NCBI GenBank assembly: GCA_963978545.1
Contig: OZ021732.1
Span: 43,100,059 to 43,164,058, forward strand
Source of the DNA: Linyphia triangularis
Lineage: Eukaryota; Arthropoda; Arachnida; Araneae; Linyphiidae
Direction of reading: 5' to 3'
Length of the DNA stretch: 64,000 nucleotides
Numbering within the stretch: position 1 is the stretch's first letter; each line of letters begins with the position of its first letter. A program made the translations under genes and the position numbers. The notes under the pieces are model-generated. The model worked only from the letters and a program-made list of their open reading frames with translations. It searched no databases and was not told where the DNA came from. Shown piece by piece: positions 1-13,055 of this stretch.

Positions 1-2040
1 TGGGGGTCGACCTCCCACTTGGAAAAAGGTTTCGATTTTTAAGGAGGCTTCCCATCCCTAGCTAGCTCTTTTAATGACGATTGGAACGTGTGTTCTGTTC
101 GTAGAAATTTAGTCAGTTCGGCTCAAAATGGCTGATTGATATGTAAATTGGCGCTCAGTACAGTTATGTTCTTTATTTAACAGCATTTTGAGCTTTAACT
201 GGTTATTACCGTATTTCGCTCAAAATAAATCATTACCGCGACCACTCTGGATAAGTTAAAAATTGTGTTAGTGTGTGAATGTGTCAGTAGATGGCGCCAG
301 ATGATGGGAGTGGATGGAGGGATTGAATATGCATATATATAGATAAAAAATACATAATTAAATGTGCAATCGACTAGTCTAAGAGTCTATATATAATGTA
401 CTAGACTCTAAGATCACGCAAGCACTCTTTTTGTACTGATAGTAAACTACACTAAAATACAGGATGAATTGAACTCACAGAATAAGCTGTAGGAACCGGT
501 TCCCCTATCGTTGTAGAGAAAAGTCCTACCTGGCGAAAATAAAAACATTACGTCCAAATGTGTGATCTAAAGCTGAGGGGTTGAGGTTTCATATGGGATT
601 GGATATAACCCATAAACATGCACGCTTATAGTGTATCTCCATGAGATATCCTAACACACGTTAACGATTACATAAAATATTTGAATATAGATGAACCAAT
701 CAATGGACTTGATTTATTACCAAGCGAATGACGTGATTAAACTACGAAAACAGTCTAAAATAATAAAAAGTTGTTTGTAGAGAGGCAAGTCGTGACAAAA
801 TCGTAAAACTCTGAAGAAAAAATTACGTATTATCTTATAGTAAGAGAACAGTAACAGCGTAAAAAAAGCGATAAAGTAAAAGTCATGAAAAACAAATTGC
901 TGGCAAACCCGAAAGAAATGTATGCGTGTAACAGCCACCAAAAAACTCGAATTGGGCGGCCTTTTTTTTATGAAAATTCCATTCACTTCTAAACATCCGA
1001 GCAAGATTGAAAGATTTTTATGGCACTCTTTAAACTATCTATGTTACTGATCTATAGTTAAGACAAATTTTATCGACGATTGACAAATTTTATCGACCAT
1101 ATGAAATAAAATTGGTTTCAAGAGAAGCAGGCTATACGATTGCATTTTTCGCTCTTAGAATTCAAGAACGATAGTGTACATTAATTGTGCAAAGTCAAAA
1201 CTTTGATGTTTAAAAGAGAGAACATTTTAAGAAACATTATTACAGCTTAATATATTTCATGCATTTACATGTACAAAAAAAAAAAAAAAAAAAATGCATA
1301 GCTAAAAATTTTGTAGAAATAATAGCAAATAGAAGTAGTAGCCGAGCTTTACTCCAATTTGTTGACTTGGAAGTCATTTTGAGTGTCCTGGTAAATAAAT
1401 GAAATTAGTTTTCGGACGATTTTTTATTGACCGCAACAGTACCTGTAGCAAAATTTAGGTTTAAGGTATAGAAAAGATGTAAACTGTATTCCTGATAATC
1501 TAGCTGAGTTAAAATAACTATCTAAAAAAAAAAACCCGGCTCAAATTTCCTGTGATCTCAGGTTATGATTATTTCAGTTTAGGGTTGGAAAAGGAGAATA
1601 GGGGTAGTGTGTTTAAATATCATTCAGACAGTGACCTTCTCTTATTTTGAAGATCAAGTGTGCAAGTTTATATAGAAAGTATGGATTCATTAAGGAAATA
1701 CATTGAACATATGATATTCCTCTTTTCTAGAAATTTAAATACTGTAGTGTATCCTATTACTTTGCCAGACAGTTCGAGCAACAATTTCTATAAAACGAAG
1801 CTTTAAGCTACTCATTAAGTGTCCAAATAATGGATGAAGAATATCTCTATCAGTGGCTCAGAAACTTCGCTTGACGTTGCTGGCGAAAATATAAATCCTG
1901 CATTCGAAGGCTACGCAATACTCAATCTTACAAATCATTGAAATTATTTAATTGAAAATAAATTAGTAATTATAAATATTTAAAAAAAAAAAGCCAGACA
2001 TTGAAAGTGCAAACACAAATCGTGCGACGAACAATCGATT
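1..2040. other. AT-rich region without recognisable gene
   Basis: I see no tRNA, splice-supported coding exon or complete transposon here. A short homopolymer A tract lies near 1277-1294. The longest open frame (minus strand, 717-1004) is low-complexity and rich in Phe and Leu, as expected of AT-rich noncoding DNA. Confidence 0.5.
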
Positions 2041-2047
2041 GTCTATC

Positions 2048-2803
2048 TAGGGGCGTGGAACATCGCCCAACTTTCAATTACACTGCAATATTGTTCATTG
2101 CATTAAAAGTTACGATGTTATTTACCGTTTCGATATTTTCACTCATTTAAATAAAAATGGCCAGTTTGGCGATATTCTTATCAATATTTTTTCATTTTCA
2201 CCGCAAAATGGCGAAATTGGCTATGTTATTTGATAGACATTACAATGTCCTTACTTATGCGTGATACAGAAAAAAAATCAATCGCTGTTAGGCGATGCTC
2301 AAGGGCGGAGAGCTCTGCATTAAAGGCACTTTTTTTTCGACTTTTTACGCTTTTACCGCATTTCTACAGGAATTTTGAAGGTGATGACGATTAGAACACC
2401 TTTTAAAGGCATTACCACATAGATTTTTGTCAAAATCGGTCAAGGTGTTTTTTAGCAATTGCTGAAAAACATGATTTTTTCATGATTTTGCATGATTTCA
2501 ATCTTATGCGTATGCGCGATTTTGATGAAAACCCTATTGTTAGGTCCTAAAGCCACCACCAGCCTGCACACCAAATTTGAACATCATAGGTCAATTTGTT
2601 CGGGAGTTATGCTGACCACGTACACACAGACCCATAGACAGACATTTTTTCTAGACCACTTTTTTGAAATCAGGATGTTCCAAAATGTGGAAAAATACAT
2701 TTTTTTTTTTTTTTTTAAATCATTTTTTTTTAATTATTTTTTTTTTTAATGAATGCTATACTTTTATTACCCTATGTAAACATATGGATAACTGAAAGTA
2801 AAA
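2048..2803 (+). repeat. Dispersed repeat family X, copy 1
   Basis: This stretch has relatives in the same orientation at about 18575-19140, 28385-28978 and 54421-54700. Shared landmarks are CAACTTTCAATTAC near the left side, GCCAGTTTGGCGAT about 110 bp in, GGCGATGCTCAAGGGC, and a 3' part with GTTATGCTGACCACGTAC followed by CAGAC-type repeats and a T-rich stretch. Copies 1 and 3 both end in a similar CTGAAAGTAAAAA or TTGAAAGTAAAAA tail. The shared 3' tail and ragged 5' ends fit a non-LTR retroelement 3' region, but no reverse transcriptase is visible. The family assignment is inference. Confidence 0.55.
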
Positions 2804-2992
2804 ATACTGCTGTAACAGAAACATGTTCGATAGTACAATAATCATAAATATTGAATTTAATAAAATATTATTTGAGATTTGGGCACGTTTTAGCACATCT
2901 ACAGTTCAAGTCCTTTCAAATGGCAACTTGATCATAAAAATCGGTTGAATAGTTTGGAAGCAGTGAATTGCACAAAATTACGTTTTGTCTAA

Positions 2993-3229
2993 AGCCGGAT
3001 TTACATGCTACCAGTCGGGCCTCCAGTTTAGATCGCCAGTTCTGTGACGTCAGCTAAGCGACTGTTGAGCCGTCTATTGGTGATCACAGGAAAGCGCACG
3101 TGATTGGTTGATCGGAGTCGCCGGCGCCAGTAAATAGAAAATGTTTGGTTTACTGGAACCAGTAGTCTGGTGACGTCACTGACTGGCGATCTAAACTGGA
3201 GGCCCGACTGGTAGCTTGTAAATTAGGCC
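2993..3229. mobile_element. Harbinger-like MITE with TAA target duplication
   Basis: A 237-bp palindromic element. Its ends (AGCCGGATTTACATGCTACC on the left, and the complement of CTTGTAAATTAGGCC on the right) form a terminal inverted repeat of about 47 bp that includes GGCCTCCAGTTTAGATCGCC. It is flanked by TAA at 2990-2992 and 3230-3232, the 3-bp target typical of PIF/Harbinger elements. The interior is GC-richer than the surroundings and has no coding capacity. The inverted ends and duplication are seen directly; the superfamily is inferred from target size and terminal sequence. Confidence 0.75.
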
Positions 3230-4326
3230 TAATATAGCTTCAAACATTAGTTTATTATCAAATCCCACATACAATCTTTTTAAGATTCTCAGACGATATT
3301 TGAAAACAAATTAAGTAATCATGGGTTTTGCCGCCAATAAGGGTCAAGAAAGTGCACTTCGGCCTCCGATTTCTTTGAAAATTCAAAACAACGTGGAAAA
3401 AGTTATAAACCTCATAGGAAAATGAATAATAATATGGGTTTTAAATTATTCATTTCAAAAGAAAATTAAAGGAAAACTATTAATTACGATTTCAGTGGGA
3501 AATCGAATTATCGTTTCTGAAAAATCAAGGTTTGAAAGTAAACGTTACAAAATTTGCACAGTCTTCTATGTAATCTGATCCCCTCCACCCTTTCAGTTAG
3601 TTAGCATCAGTCATTCAAGTCAAGTTACTTACATGTGATATATTCAAAGCTTTCTTTTTCCGAAATGGAACACGATCATGAAAACAATGGACTGTTGCTA
3701 ATCAATAGATATTTGTTCTGTAATCTGTTTTGTGTTGAAGCAGTCATTAGACAACTAAATTACATACATAGTGCCAAAAAAAAAAATTCTACATCCAAAA
3801 GGAATGACGTCAAGTGTATCATGCGTACTCTCCAGTACCAAATTATCTTTCGTTGCAAAACCATCAATTATAGAAATGTTTCAAAAATATGCGAAACAAA
3901 ACATAAAATACTACGCATTGCAGTAGCCAATATGAAACCATTTGTCGCATTCCCATTTACTTAGAAATCATTCCAAACTGTATTCTCAGAAAACGGCGTG
4001 ATAATCTGATTTTGGAATATCACACTCCATTTCTTAAACTGTAACTCAGAGGCTTGAACTTGTGTTCCAAACTTAGTACGCATTCCTCTTTCCAAGGAGA
4101 GTTCTCGTAGGAAATCACTTGAAATCCATTTACTTTCTGTCCTACGCGGGGGTTCTCCTGTTGTGAAGGTTTTATGAGACTGTCCTTATCAACAGAAAGA
4201 CCGTGAAATTGCCCTGGTCACTTCAACACGCCCACTGCAAACAAGCCACAGATAATGCTGTTTATCTCGTTTGACATATTACCGCTCCCACCTATTTTAT
4301 TTGGTGAAAGTTAGGTCTTTCACTTC

Positions 4327-4509
4327 AAACCCGAAGCCAGGATTTTTTTTCGTGAGAGGGGGGGGGGGGGGTATGGTCGAAGATTTGATTAAATACGTAT
4401 AACAAGTTACACAAAAAAAAAAAGAGAGAAGGGGAAGTGGTAAAACAAGATTTCACACAATTTCGGGGTGGAGATGGGGGGGTTGTCCCCCCCCCCCTGC
4501 CTACGGCCC
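4327..4509. mobile_element. Small hAT-like MITE
   Basis: A 183-bp stretch bounded by AAACCCGAAGCCAGG and the complement of AAGGGCCGTAGGCAGG, with G and C homopolymers just inside the ends. The flanks are TTCACTTC and TTCACTTG, a 7-of-8 match that looks like an aged 8-bp hAT duplication. No coding capacity. The C-run and G-run layout matches the larger hAT insertions in this window. Confidence 0.45.
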
Positions 4510-4566
4510 TTCACTTGTCATATGACAACACAGAAAAAGCTTTGTCAATAAACAAAGAAAATTGTG

Positions 4567-4601
<35 letters not shown>

Positions 4602-4812
4602 GTAACATTGTCAAGGTGATTGTAAAGAGTATCATATTTAAATCGGAAATACGAATAAATTGAGCGATTTTCTTTTTTGAATTTATATATATTGTAGATG
4701 TTTTATTCCGATTTAAAAGATACTTTTCTTGTTTAATCGCATTAATTTGTGACTTCCAGATTGCAATTCACTTCTTGTCTTGATTAGGGCACAACCAGAA
4801 AATTTCTGTGTT

Positions 4813-4871
4813 GGGGTTGGTTGATTTTGATTTTTTTAACGCAAAAGCAACTCAAGAGCCAAACTGTGCCG
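4813..4871 (-). repeat. Short (AACC)-tailed retroposon fragment
   Basis: Read on the minus strand, this ends in ATCAACCAACC after an A-rich stretch and carries CAGTTTGGCTCTTGAGTTGC. It resembles the insertion at 58965-59042 and, without the tail, the stretch near 36557-36601. The tail matches that of the tRNA-derived SINE at 37751-37934 but the head does not. Probably a truncated second SINE family. Confidence 0.4.
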
Positions 4872-5730
4872 ATTCTGAGTTGGGGATTTCAATCAAGCAC
4901 TAAGTTTGTCTGGATATTTTCCTGAAGAAAAAACTACATTTATGCAGCACATTCTAATACCATATTTGTCACATGTCATAAATATTTTTGGGCAGTCTCT
5001 TAATCTGCGACTATACGATTTACGTACGCCAAAATATTTTATTGTTCTTTGGCCCGTTCTTGAGTTAATATAAGATACGCCAAAATGGGACTCATTATTA
5101 ATATATATATATTGGTGTATCCGATTCGCAAAAAGCTCCAACATAAGTCATACTGCCCGTCTCTAACTATTAGGGGCGAACTATAGCCAGTATTACTCTG
5201 ATTACCTATAGAAGTTAGAAGCTACACAGACATAAAAGAATTCACAAGCAGAATCAATTCCTAAAAAATCTTAGGAGGCGATTTCAAAACACTTGCTCCA
5301 AACTAGAAACAAAACGTCGTATTTAACTCTACATTTTTAAATTTAATTCTGAACAGTTAATTACGTTTAATTATTTCTATAAGCTATATAATTAATTGTT
5401 ACTATTAAACTAATTAAATTCACATAATTAATATATAAGCAATCAGTAAATTGTATAAAGCTTATTTTTCATCTAATCGGGAAATATTTAATTCGTTCTG
5501 ATAGAATTTATAAATTTCGTTCTTTTACGATCTAATAAAATTAAGATAAATATAATTTCCTAAATTTGATAATGAAGGTTTTTACTGAGTACTTATCGTC
5601 AAGTGAAAAATTAAAAAACGCAATAAAATTATCCTGCATATTAGAATATTCCTGCCTTATAGTAGTTTAATGTGGAAGTGTTGTTATCTAGAGTGCGTAG
5701 ATCAGACTCAATATGAATTTTTCACATCAT

Positions 5731-6005
5731 TATTATATTATATTATATTATATTATATTATATTATATTATATTGTATTGTATTGTATTGTATTGTATTG
5801 TATTGTATTGTATTGTATTGTATTGTATTGTATTGTATTGTATTGTATTGTATTGTATTGTATTGTATTGTATTGTATTGTATTGTATTGTATTGTATTG
5901 TATTATATTATATTATATTATATTATATTATATTATATTATATTATATTATATTATATTATATTATATTATATTATATTATATTATATTATATTATATTA
6001 TATTA
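5731..6005. repeat. Three-block pentanucleotide microsatellite
   Basis: A pure 275-bp tract made of (TATTA)8 at 5731-5770, (TATTG)26 at 5771-5900 and (TATTA)21 at 5901-6005. There is no interruption within a block and no phase change between blocks. Long open frames across it are an artefact of the 15-bp codon periodicity. Confidence 0.98.
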
Positions 6006-6313
6006 CAAGGGTCATGGAGTTTAATGCTACAAGTAAACGATTGCAGTTCGATGAAGAAGAATAGACATAGTACCCAACTAGGACATTCCTTTTCAAAATT
6101 CAAGACCGTTTGGAAAAGGAAATTGAATGAAAATAGTTAATTTATGGCATACAAACAGGTTCAGTTAAAGGATTGCGCTGCTCTTATGTAATACTCGAAT
6201 TTTCGATTAATTTAACTAACATATTCCATGCTGAGAGATCTTTTTATATCGTTATTGAAAGATTATATAACCAGCTGATGGTGTACCGAATTCTTTACGG
6301 GGGAGGGTGCAGA

Positions 6314-7839
6314 CAGCGGCGTAGACAGGGAGGGGCCCCCTCCCGAAATGATTAAAAGTGAAAAAATTTTATTCGATTTTGTAAGTATCATGATTGTATA
6401 TTATTTTTATTTATCAAGTTTCATTCGTTCTTTCTGTAACTCTAACTGCCGTCTTTTAAAATTAACGATATTTATTTCAAACTTATGAAGAACTTCTAAT
6501 GGGGGAGCTGTTTTTTTCCGACAGTTCTCAATGGTGGCCTAACCATCTCCCTCCTTGACCTTGTTGAATTAAAACCATCAAGCAGATCAGGTTCGAAGTT
6601 TCGTAGTTATGGATAACTATTAATAAGGAATTCCACAGTATTACGACGAACACATTAATTTTGACAAACATCAACCAATCTTTCGAATACGAACAGATAT
6701 TATTATTTTTAGAATTACAGATATTCTTTTTAAATCTACACCAGAGTCTCCATGGCAACTCTCGCTTTACAATTCGTAATCGTTGCTACTCACTTGTATA
6801 AGAACATGGTAAGTAATTAATAAGTAATTTTAAAATATTGAAAATTTATATATTCGAAATTTTTATTGCAATAATATTTTAATACTTTGATAATCTACCT
6901 GATAGAAAAGTGCACAAAGAAATACCGTTTAGACAAGCATTTGCAAGAGTTAACTTATTGCCAACAAACCAATGTGTAAAATGAGTTTGTATGTCGAATT
7001 GATATTTTGAAATGGAAATTTTTAAATTATAGTTTTACATATAGTAATTACAGAATAAGTTTTTAAAAAAATCAGTCATTATCCTGTTGTTTTCAACTCT
7101 TTATCATCATTATTTCCATAAAACAAGAACTTTATGAATAAAACAAGATTTTTATAAATGAAACTATTGTGTCCTGTAACTTTTAAAGAAAGGATTAAAA
7201 TAAAATATTATTTGGTGTAATTCAGCTGTGTCTAACCCACGAAACAACTGGATTTTATTAACACTAAGAGTACAAACCAAATTGCTTACATATGTGTTAA
7301 TTATAGTGTCTGATTTGAAGCCCCGATTTTTATTTTTAATTGGACACTAACTGTTTTTCCCCCCTTTTTTTTCTGTTTCCCCCCCCCCCTTCTTTTTTTG
7401 CCCTTCTCTAACCTAAAATGGACTTATACAAGAATTCTTTAAAAAAAAATTTTTAGGTTAAAAAAGCCATGTTGTTAAATTGGCTAGTGAGAAAATACAG
7501 AGATATGCAAATTCTTATGGATTGTCTTGAATTTTTAAGGATTTGTTTCTGAATTTTAGAAATATTTTGTGTTATTAGCAGGTTGAATCGTTATAGTGTC
7601 ATTTGGTATTCTATTTATTAACATTTTAATTTAATGTGTAAAGAAAAATAACCATTTCTAAATATTACTAAAAGTTGAAGAGGGATACTTGTGATTATTA
7701 AGGAGATCACATGTCTACAAACTGAAGTTGGCACCTCAGAAATTACTAAGTATACAAACCCAAATTATTCATTTATCATGATTTACAATTTTTGTTTCGC
7801 CCCCCCCCCCCCCAAAAAAAAATCCTGGCTACGCCACTG
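6314..7839. mobile_element. Non-autonomous hAT element, TSD GGTGCAGA
   Basis: A 1526-bp element with ends CAGCGGCGTAGACAGGG and CCTGGCTACGCCACTG. It is flanked by perfect 8-bp copies of GGTGCAGA at 6306-6313 and 7840-7847. The 8-bp duplication and CAG...CTG ends are hallmarks of hAT transposons. A C-run lies just inside the right end. The interior is AT-rich and I find no transposase motif, so it must rely on an enzyme supplied elsewhere. Confidence 0.85.
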
Positions 7840-7849
7840 GGTGCAGAGA

Positions 7850-8311
7850 GTACGCAAGGGTATAGCAATGCGGCAAAAGATTGTGTTCCAAACTTCCAAT
7901 CTTGCTTTTTTAAAAATGTAAATTGGATTTCCTAATGAAATTATAACTTTAAGCTATATATTAACTTCTGTTCAACAGAATACTCTAAAGCTAACATTGC
8001 ACTTCAGTAATTTAGGTTACTTTGATGCGAGCCTCCAAGAAAGTGCATAAGGACGCACTACTTGCAACCCCCTCTCCCACTCCCTGGATTTTACAAATAA
8101 TGTGGAAAAGGGGGTATAATTTATTGGAAATACAAATATGATATCTTTTAAAATATTCAATAGATAGACAGAAATTTAATACATAACTATTTGTTAAAAT
8201 TTCACTTCGATATCAAACTAAAAAAACAAAGTTTGAACAAAAAATTAACCGCTTAACAACCCCTGAAAATAATTCTGCTGGTGCTCATGGTTACTTTATC
8301 TTACTTATAGC
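7850..8311. other. Intergenic DNA between hAT insertions
   Basis: AT-rich sequence with no gene, RNA or intact repeat that I recognise. Confidence 0.5.
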
Positions 8312-11300
8312 CAGTGCTAGAAGTGTGGGTAGACGCGTGGTGACGCGTCCCCCCACTTGTCCAGAAAATACCCATGCGTCCCCCCACTTCTAAAAACACT
8401 GAAATCCATCCCCCCACTTCTAAAACCACTGGAATCCATCCCCCCACTTCTAAAACTACTGAAATCTATTATCCCAATTTTAAAAAACATTCAATCCCTC
8501 TAAAAACTGAAAGGGGAGGGGGGAAAAATAGAATTAATCATTTTCATTACTTCTGCTTTTTCTGGCTGTTTGTTATTTTTTATACTTTCATTTTTGTTTT
8601 GTTTAAAGCAGATTCAGTCAATTTTTCTTGGAAATGCGCGACGAGTTTCGGCACCCGTTGTCTGGGATTATTGAGGAGTGGATAGAAAAAGACATATTTA
8701 TTGCACTATCATTTCCTGTTTTGTCCTCGACCATTTACTTCAAAATGTTTTGAGTTTTGATGATTATTAGTAGAAAACCGTGTATTCCTCCAACTTAACC
8801 ATTAACTCTAACTTCTGTGTCTAAACGGCATTTGTATTCGTAATCCATCTAGTGCAAAACAAGATAAGATTGATATATTTGGCTTCAAAACTGTAAGAAA
8901 AATGACTCCGATACACTACAGAACGATGAAGAAAGAGCAGTGGAAAATGTGCAAGTGCATCAAGTTGAAGAGACCACGTGGAGAGAGAATCTTGCACGTG
9001 GCAGCAACAGTAAGCAAAAACGCACTGCAGTAATGATTATCCAAAGTATTGGACACAAAATGATACACACCTTCAGAAATACAACGAGTATCCATGACTT
9101 AGTTGTGAAGAACAAAAACTTGGATGCGACACATACAAAAGGCTGGTAAAAAGCTTGGAACCAGAAAAAAACAAGGTTTAAAACTTTCTAACGAATGGGT
9201 AGGGTGTAACATTTTGCCACATGGAGACAAGGAATTTGACTAACGAGAATCCTTAAGAAAGCAAATTTTTAAACACAAAACCGGTAAAACTCATAAATGT
9301 GCAGGAAAAATTATCCATGAAGCCAAACGAGAAAGCTGAAAAATGCAAACATTTCCTATAAGAAGCTAAAATACCATTTTGCAATTTTTTTACTTTCAAT
9401 TTTTGAATGCACGATACAATACTTGTATATCAGTGGCGGCCCGTGGGTATTAAAAGTGAGGGGGCCCAAATTAATAATTGCATGCCATGGGGGGGGGGGG
9501 GGGGGACATGCAAATATCAAGACACGTGAATTTCATGTAATTTTGTAAATGTTACTTAAATATATATGGGAAAACAAAACTACAAGATTATTAAACACTT
9601 AAATTATCTAAGCATACTAATATCTGATAAAATAAATATTTCAATAAAAGAAATTATTATTACAAAAACGACGCGACGTTTCGTTTGAGAATGGACGACG
9701 TCAGGAAGGGTAAAATGAATGCACTTGCACCTTTTGCTTTTGAAAATTAAAAATGAAGCGAAGAATTCTTAGGCAAAAAAGTAAAGTACAGGCTTCAAAT
9801 TATTCAATTGAACGTAAAATTACGGCATATCCATTTATAAATTGTTCCGTAAGAAATCCGATACTCATTCCCGGTTGAAATTCCTGGTTTGAGGTTTTAG
9901 CCGCTTTGCACCCTTTTGTATGCGATCTGCACCCCCTTCCCACTGTCTATGCGTTTGAGGGTTTAAATTTTTTATTTATGGAGATTATTTTAAGGATCTT
10001 CTTAGTCTTCCGGGAAGCCTACCAAGAGCTGGACGCTATTTCAATGACCAGTGGTCAGTGATTAGGAACAGCCATAAGTACGATATTATCGGGACTCACT
10101 GTAAGATAAAAAAGTCAAAGGTATTGTTATATTGACCAGTTCAACAGTTTTAATTTAAATTCATGAAAAAATGAATAATTACTTGATTTGAGGATGAATA
10201 ATTACTTGAAAAATGCATTGCATATGCATCTCAAATTTGAGATGTCTACTTACATTGAAACCAACCTGCAAAACATCCGACGGGCTCGTTACGACGTTTC
10301 ACATGTGAATTGAATATATTGCCTCTGGTCAATGAGTTTTGACATAGTTAAAAATAGGTGTTTTACCATGATTCTTGATATTTTGAAAAGAAGTTGAGCA
10401 AACATGGAACTCGCTTTAAATTTTAATATTATATTTAATTTAGAATTTATTTTGAGAATTGGATCCTACCTGAGTTAAGAATAAACACCGTTTCTACAAT
10501 TTTAAGAATGCACAAATTTTATTTGACAATTTCAAATTGCTTGTATGATTTTGCTTTTTAAAGGGTGTAGGTTCATGACTCAGATTCTTTACTAAATGCT
10601 CATGAATTTTTTTTCTGGTAACAGTAACTAGGTTTGCTTTATCTACATTTTACATATTATTTGGGAGAGAGGGAAGGGGGTGGGGGGGTTAAAATTCTGT
10701 AACTGCAACGTTTATCTTTTAACTTTAACACAGCATTATGCGATGGCTTAGTTCTAGTGGAGCCCCTTATTTAGAGAAGAACATTTTTTATTCTCTGTAT
10801 AGAAATTCTTCCGTTGATGGCATCGGATTGTAAGTTACGTTAATAATTTAATAGGATATCAAATATTAATGTGAGACAAATCACTTCTTCCGATCATATG
10901 GACGACATTTAAATACTCAAACATTTTTCGGGAAAAAAGTAAATATCAAAATAAAAACAATTTGCAGAGAAAATCTTACTCTTACATTTTGAAAAACAAA
11001 GAGCGAAAATGAATGCAATGGATATTTATTATAGCCACTTTTTCGCACCGCCATACTAGAGGACCAACGTGCAATCGCCTTCTCTACAAAAAATGGCCAT
11101 TCCTTTACAGAGAAGTCCACCCCAGAGCAGAGCGATCAGGGATGTTTTAGAAATTTTGTATTTATGCTTTGGCAAAACAGGATGTCACGTGAAAGTCGCA
11201 ACCTAATATGCCCTATCGGTTTCAAATTCAAGGTCGTCCGAAGAAGGGGTAATTTTGTCCCCAGGAAAACTAGCATCTTTAATAGAAGGGTCACTTTTTT

Positions 11301-12870
11301 GCAGTAATGATTGTGATTGATTAAAATTTTTTCGAGTTTGTTGCAAGAGCTCCCTGCTCCCTTCACAATAGTTAATGTCTAATGACAGAATAAATAAGTT
11401 TTAAGCTCTTTTTTTTTAAATATTAAAAAAATCCCACAACAAAACAATATTAACAAGCTTATTTGTAAGTGGGGCCAGGGACCAAAAAAGTGAGTGGTCC
11501 CAGGCCCCCCCCCCCCCTTGGCCCCCTGCACCAGCCGCCACTGCCAACAATCAAGAAGAGACCATCCTAGTTTTTGTGCGAAATAAGTTAGTTACTTTCA
11601 TTCAACTTATTTTTTCAAACGGTCACAGATGAGCATAAAAAATATCTTAGTTGGGCATTTCAAATTCATTCCTTCAGCAGCGAATTATAGTATGACTTAC
11701 AGCATTAAACTTTATGAGCCTAGTAATAAAATAAAAAATATCGATGCTTAACATTCATATTGGGTCTCTGATCTAATGAGATTAACTTTTATTTCGGCCG
11801 GGGATCTCCTTATCCTATAGATCAGAAGACAGTGCCAAAACACGAAACTCAGGAATTTTGTAATTTGAGAACCACACAAGGGGTATAGACTTGCAGGATA
11901 TTGCAGGTGGCGAAAGTCAGTCTCTCACCCCCGCCCCTTCATCTTTTTTCCAGCCCTTTTCTTCTACGGGCAAAGGAAAAGAAGCTCAATCAGGCGACTT
12001 AAATATTCATCCATAAGGAAATTTATTAGTTGAGTGAAAGTGGTCAGTTTCAAGATTAAAACTTCAGATAAATCAGTATATTAACTAGTAACTAATAAAA
12101 AATTAAAAAAAAAAAAAAATCATTTGTAAAAAAAAAAATTGTGGGGGGGAACCGACCAAAAAAGTGAGGGGGCCCGGGCCCCCCCTGGCCCCCTGCACCA
12201 GCCGCCACTGTTGTATATACTATCAATGCCAAAATTGTTGAAACAAATTCTTCTAATACTATCTCCCGAGTCATGTAATTAAAAATTATATAATTTTTTT
12301 TATTTATTCCCGACTATATTTTTCAGTTTTTATCACTAATTTTGTTTATAAAGTTCTTTGAACATTGAGCAATACTGGGCATGGGATATTAGATGGTACT
12401 AAAATTAATTAAGCAAAAGTATACCAAGCTTGTAGGGAAATGCGAAATGTAATGACACTGAGAAAAAGTTTTGAGTCACTGAAAAAAAAAAACTAATTGT
12501 GTCATAGTGTTATAAAAATGTATTATACTACTTTGTATAAAGATATAGGTATTTTCACTTAGTCAAATTTTAACTTTGGAGGAACTAGAAAAAATATAAA
12601 GACAAAGTATTAAAAAAAAAAAAAAATTGGAATTCCTTATTGATTTAATTTTATGAAAGTATGCTTATTTAGAGGCAATATTTAAATTTAAATAAACAGT
12701 TATGCATGTAATGTTGAATTATTACTTCACTTCATCTCTTACTTCCTAGTAAAAAAGCTAAGTCGCAGAATATTCATTAAAATAATAATAAATGTTGGAC
12801 CCTTGTTTGTGTTGAAAATTGTTTCATTTCTATTAGTTAATTGTTATTTATTTAATTGTTATAAATTTAT
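8312..12870. mobile_element. hAT family B, interrupted copy with lost right end
   Basis: The left end, CAGTGCTAGAAGTGTGGGTA at 8312, is the complement of the right end of the complete family B element at 55024-55746, and similarity runs to about 8510. The second half resumes at about 12450-12870, where ACTGAGAAAAAGT, AACTTTGGAGGAAC, AAATAAACAGTTATG and GTCGCAGAA line up in order with both 55024-55746 and 41135-41470. The roughly 3.9 kb between holds a separate hAT (9431-12210) plus unassigned sequence. The right terminus is missing, so the copy is dead. Confidence 0.6.
9431..12210. mobile_element. Non-autonomous hAT element (family A), TSD TTGTATAT
   Basis: A 2780-bp element starting CAGTGGCGGCCCGTGGG and ending CACCAGCCGCCACTG, with perfect 8-bp TTGTATAT copies at 9423-9430 and 12211-12218. 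A second, internal copy of the right terminus (GTGAGTGGTCCCAGGCC, a C-run, then CACCAGCCGCCACTG) ends at 11543. The last 650 bp is closely similar to 34900-35543, and the interior (for example GATATTTTGAAAAGAAGTTG near 10377) is similar to 20230-20260 and 33730-33760. No transposase is visible. The element therefore looks composite, perhaps from nesting followed by deletion. Confidence 0.82.
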
Positions 12871-12969
12871 TGTTATTAGAAACTTGTCCCGAGTTCTGCT
12901 TTCGTTGCATTCTTGAGAGAAATAATTCATAAACACGAATTTCATTTCAACATTTCTTCTGCTACTGAA

Positions 12970-12989
12970 GCCTCCGTGGCGCAATTGGC

Positions 12990-13026
<37 letters not shown>

Positions 13027-13043
13027 GAGCCCACCCGGGGGCG
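12970..13043 (+). tRNA. tRNA-Asn (anticodon GTT)
   Basis: A 74-nt cloverleaf. The acceptor stem GCCTCCG pairs with CGGGGGC (one T-G wobble). The D-arm is GCGCAATTGGCTAGCGC, the anticodon arm TTCGGCTGTTAACCGAA has GTT at 13004-13006, and the T-arm TGGTGGTTCGAGCCCACC holds the B-box GGTTCGAGCC. The discriminator is G and CCA is not encoded, as expected in a eukaryotic nucleus. There is no intron. The loop and stems match canonical eukaryotic tRNA-Asn, so this is likely a functional RNA polymerase III gene and not a SINE head: no tail or target duplication is present. Confidence 0.95.
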
Positions 13044-13049
13044 GTATCA

Positions 13050-13055
13050 TTTTTT
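13050..13055 (+). terminator. RNA polymerase III oligo-T terminator
   Basis: A run of six T residues starts 7 nt after the discriminator base of the tRNA-Asn gene, the normal signal for polymerase III release. Confidence 0.75.

Noticed and set aside
717..1004. 95-codon minus-strand frame
   Set aside because: Phe- and Leu-rich composition reflects A-rich DNA. No domain, splice context or homologue is recognised.
5670..6140. 156-codon frame across the pentanucleotide tract
   Set aside because: The tract of 5-bp units has no stop in any of several frames. The translation is a pure low-complexity repeat.
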